A DNA stretch of 6,577 nt from Ignavibacteriales bacterium UBA6490. GTDB taxonomy: Bacteria; Bacteroidota; Ignavibacteria; Ignavibacteriales; Ignavibacteriaceae. Numbering within the stretch: position 1 is the first letter of the stretch; every line of letters starts with the position of its first letter. Location of the stretch: assembly GCA_002435365.1 (NCBI GenBank), contig DJMM01000062.1:1684-8260 (forward strand). The letters are read 5' to 3'. The notes below the pieces were generated by a model. It worked only from the letters and a program-made list of their open reading frames with translations. It was not told the origin of the DNA and did not search any database. Below are positions 5,409-6,577 of the stretch, piece after piece. Made by a program: the position numbers and the translations under genes.

Positions 5409-5463
5409 ACCCCACTCTAACCCGGATCTGATCCGATTCTGGTCCGATACAGATCCAATTTTT
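5409..5463. repeat. Imperfect tandem repeat with 11-nt period
   Basis: Read in steps of 11 nt the segment gives ACCCCACTCTA, ACCCGGATCTG, ATCCGATTCTG, GTCCGATACAG and ATCCAATTTTT. The consensus is about RYCCGATTCTG; the three central units are the clearest, with TCCGAT repeated exactly at 5432 and 5443. An 11-nt step places each unit on the same face of the helix, as in direct-repeat sites of OmpR/PhoB-type regulators. It lies 216 bp upstream of the copZ-like gene. Confidence 0.55.
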
Positions 5464-5488
5464 GTGAGATCTGAACCAGTTCAGAATC
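5424..5488. promoter_or_regulatory. Overlapping inverted repeats
   Basis: Three exact dyads share this segment: GGATCTG (5424-5430) with CAGATCC (5450-5456), GATTCTG (5435-5441) with CAGAATC (5482-5488), and CTGAAC (5471-5476) with GTTCAG (5479-5484). The left arm of the second lies in the loop of the first, so the two could compete or form a pseudoknot in RNA. Function is unknown. Confidence 0.4.
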
Positions 5489-5567
5489 CTGGCAGGTTTG
5501 GTTTAATAAACGTTTTAAAGCACAACCGCGTGGCAAAAACCTCTCTTTTTAGAATATCTACATATTA

Positions 5568-5603
5568 GAAAAGTGCTTTTACAAAATATATGTAACACTT
5601 TTC
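5568..5603 (+). promoter_or_regulatory. Operator-like dyad upstream of the copper genes
   Basis: GAAAAGTG (5568-5575) and CACTTTTC (5596-5603) are exact complements, and TTACA (5579-5583) with TGTAA (5591-5595) continue the symmetry after a 3-nt offset. The dyad ends 75 nt before the ATG of the copZ-like gene. The TACA/TGTA core recalls sites of CopY/BlaI-type repressors, though the spacing (7 nt) differs from the usual 2 nt. No regulator gene is visible in the window. Confidence 0.45.
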
Positions 5604-5678
5604 CAAAATAATATAACGCTATATGGTGCAGTGATTGTTACTTTTGGTGTAGAAATTTTAATTAAATGGAATAAAAAA

Positions 5679-5882
5679 ATGACAAAAATATTCAAAATAG
5701 AAGGCATGTCCTGCGGACATTGCGTAATGGCAGTTAAGAAAGAACTTGTAAAAATCAGTCTTGAAAAGTCTGATGTTAAGATCGGCGAGGCTGTGGTTGA
5801 TTTTAATGAAAACCTGGTTACTGAAAAAGATATTGCCGATGCAATCGAAAAAGCCGGATATAAGGTTATTTCGATCAATTAA
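5679..5882 (+). CDS. copZ: CopZ-like heavy-metal-associated (HMA) metallochaperone
   Basis: A 67-aa protein made of one HMA domain and nothing else, the usual size for CopZ. The metal site is MSCGHC at residues 10-15, with Cys12 and Cys15 as ligands. His14 in the CxxC loop is also seen in some Cu(I) chaperones. VDFNENLVTEKDIADAIEKAGYKV (40-63) supplies the typical C-terminal half of the ferredoxin-like fold. It should bind cytosolic Cu(I) and pass it to the ATPase encoded 18 nt downstream. I chose the ATG at 5679 over a GTG at 5631 in the same frame, since the HMA domain begins here and the extra 16 residues have no family match. A weak TGGA lies 8 nt upstream. Binding of another soft metal is possible, but the neighbour favours copper. 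Confidence 0.85.
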   Translation: MTKIFKIEGMSCGHCVMAVKKELVKISLEKSDVKIGEAVVDFNENLVTEKDIADAIEKAGYKVISIN

Positions 5883-5900
5883 TAACCGGAGAATTTACAA

Positions 5901-6577
5901 ATGGATGAAACAAAAAAACTGATCCTTCCTGTTGAAGGTATGACTTGTGCAAGCTGTGTGGCAAGAGTCGAAAAAGCGATTTCAAAAGTGGAGGGAGTTA
6001 AAAATGTTGCAGTTAACCTTGCTACCGAAAAGGCGGTTTTTGAAATTGATCCTGAGATAACAGATCTGAAAAAAGTGGCTGAACTTGTAGAAGATGCCGG
6101 TTATAAAATTATCCTGCCCACATCTATTAGTTCAGAAAAAAAACCGGGTAAAGTAACTCCGGAAAAATCTGATATGCCGGTTTATGAGTATGAGATCCGC
6201 CGGGATTTTCTTTTCGCAGCAGTATTAAGCCTGCCGGTATTATTTCTTAATATGGGGATGATGTGGGAGGGATTTCATTCTCTGGTTCCGTTATCCCCTG
6301 ATTATATCAATAAGATCCTTCTTATTCTTACTACACCGGTTATGCTTTTCCCGGGAAGAAGATTTTTCAGGGTTTTCTGGAATAACCTGAAACATCTGAC
6401 TGCAGATATGAATTCCCTGGTGGCAATAGGTACAGGGGCCGCATATACCTTCAGCCTGTTTGTAGTACTTTTTCCGGACCTCATTTTAACCGGCGGGATT
6501 CAGCCCCATGTTTACTTCGATACCGCAGCAGTAATTATAACTTTAATTTTGATGGGCAGATGGCTTGAAGCCCGGGC
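5901..6577 (+). CDS. copA: Copper-translocating P1B-type ATPase, N-terminal part (runs off window)
   Basis: An open frame of 225 codons continues past the right edge. Residues 7-72 are an HMA domain with MTCASC (14-19), Cys16 and Cys19 being the ligands. A 25-residue linker follows. Four membrane segments are visible, near 103-121, 136-154, 170-192 and 204-219. PGRRFF (151-156), the amphipathic stretch WNNLKHLTADMNSLVAIGTG (160-179) and YFDTAAVIITLILMGRWLEA (205-224) are characteristic of CopA-type Cu(I) exporters. The actuator TGE, the CPC membrane ligand motif and the DKTGT phosphorylation site lie beyond the window, so metal type rests on overall similarity and the copZ-like neighbour. GGAG (5888-5891) lies 9 nt before the ATG. 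Only one HMA domain is present in the ATPase itself, a common arrangement. It should pump Cu(I) out of the cytoplasm using ATP. Confidence 0.92.
   Translation, partial: MDETKKLILPVEGMTCASCVARVEKAISKVEGVKNVAVNLATEKAVFEIDPEITDLKKVAELVEDAGYKIILPTSISSEKKPGKVTPEKSDMPVYEYEIRRDFLFAAVLSLPVLFLNMGMMWEGFHSLVPLSPDYINKILLILTTPVMLFPGRRFFRVFWNNLKHLTADMNSLVAIGTGAAYTFSLFVVLFPDLILTGGIQPHVYFDTAAVIITLILMGRWLEAR

Larger units (their letters stand above)
5314..5678. other. Gene-free structured spacer before the copper genes
   Basis: No frame here looks coding. The spacer holds a short tandem repeat of CCGGTAAA (5320-5327 and 5329-5336), an 11-nt-period repeat (5409-5463), several overlapping inverted repeats (5424-5488) and an operator-like dyad (5568-5603). 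The middle part (about 5400-5500) is more GC-rich than the AT-rich DNA just before the copZ-like gene. Confidence 0.6.

Noticed and set aside
5631..5678. GTG start giving the copZ-like protein 16 extra residues
   Set aside because: CopZ proteins begin just before the first beta-strand, as with ATG 5679; the extension has no ribosome-binding site and lies in AT-rich leader sequence.
5679..6577. copZ-like gene and copA as one gene split by a frameshift
   Set aside because: Each has its own start and a full HMA domain, and the 18-nt gap with a GGAG site is a normal arrangement for a chaperone-pump pair.

Overview
The window looks like chromosomal DNA from a moderately AT-rich bacterium of the Bacteroidota/Chlorobiota/Ignavibacteriota assemblage. 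The reasons are the 31-residue Lys/Arg-rich AURKAIP1/COX24-type protein typical of that group, a tRNA gene without an encoded CCA, very AT-rich spacers and an HU gene in a small operon. Clear Shine-Dalgarno sites (GGAGGTG before HU, GGAGGA before the 31-aa gene) argue against classical Bacteroidia/Flavobacteriia, which largely lack them, and lean towards Ignavibacteria or a relative. This placement is inference.

Layout. 1-821 (minus): 5' part of a secreted C39-like cysteine-peptidase family protein that runs off the left edge. 1036-3098 (plus): a full-length membrane serine protease of the NfeD family followed 32 nt later by a slipin/stomatin SPFH protein, the well-known protease-scaffold pair. 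3099-3435: a spacer holding an intact tRNA-Thr(CGU) on the minus strand and, just downstream of it, a decayed copy of its 3' half interrupted by a 20-nt GC-rich partly palindromic insert. 3447-4738 (minus): a compact operon HU, then a double zinc-ribbon/TPR membrane protein, then the 31-aa mS38-like basic protein, closed by a hairpin terminator. 4963-5265 (plus): a small single-span membrane protein of unknown function with a good extended -10 promoter and a textbook terminator. 5314-5678: a gene-free spacer with an 11-nt-period repeat, competing inverted repeats and an operator-like dyad. 5679-6577 (plus): a CopZ-like metallochaperone and the N-terminal third of a copper P1B-type ATPase that runs off the right edge.

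How they work together. NfeD and the slipin probably form a membrane quality-control or microdomain unit. The HU operon joins nucleoid structure, a possible ribosome-associated basic peptide and a TPR scaffold, which suggests a growth-linked housekeeping unit. The CopZ/CopA pair would buffer cytosolic Cu(I) and pump it out. I found no CRISPR array, insertion sequence, prophage or defence system. The parts that a standard annotation would most likely miss are the 31-aa gene, the tRNA remnant and the structured spacer before the copper genes.
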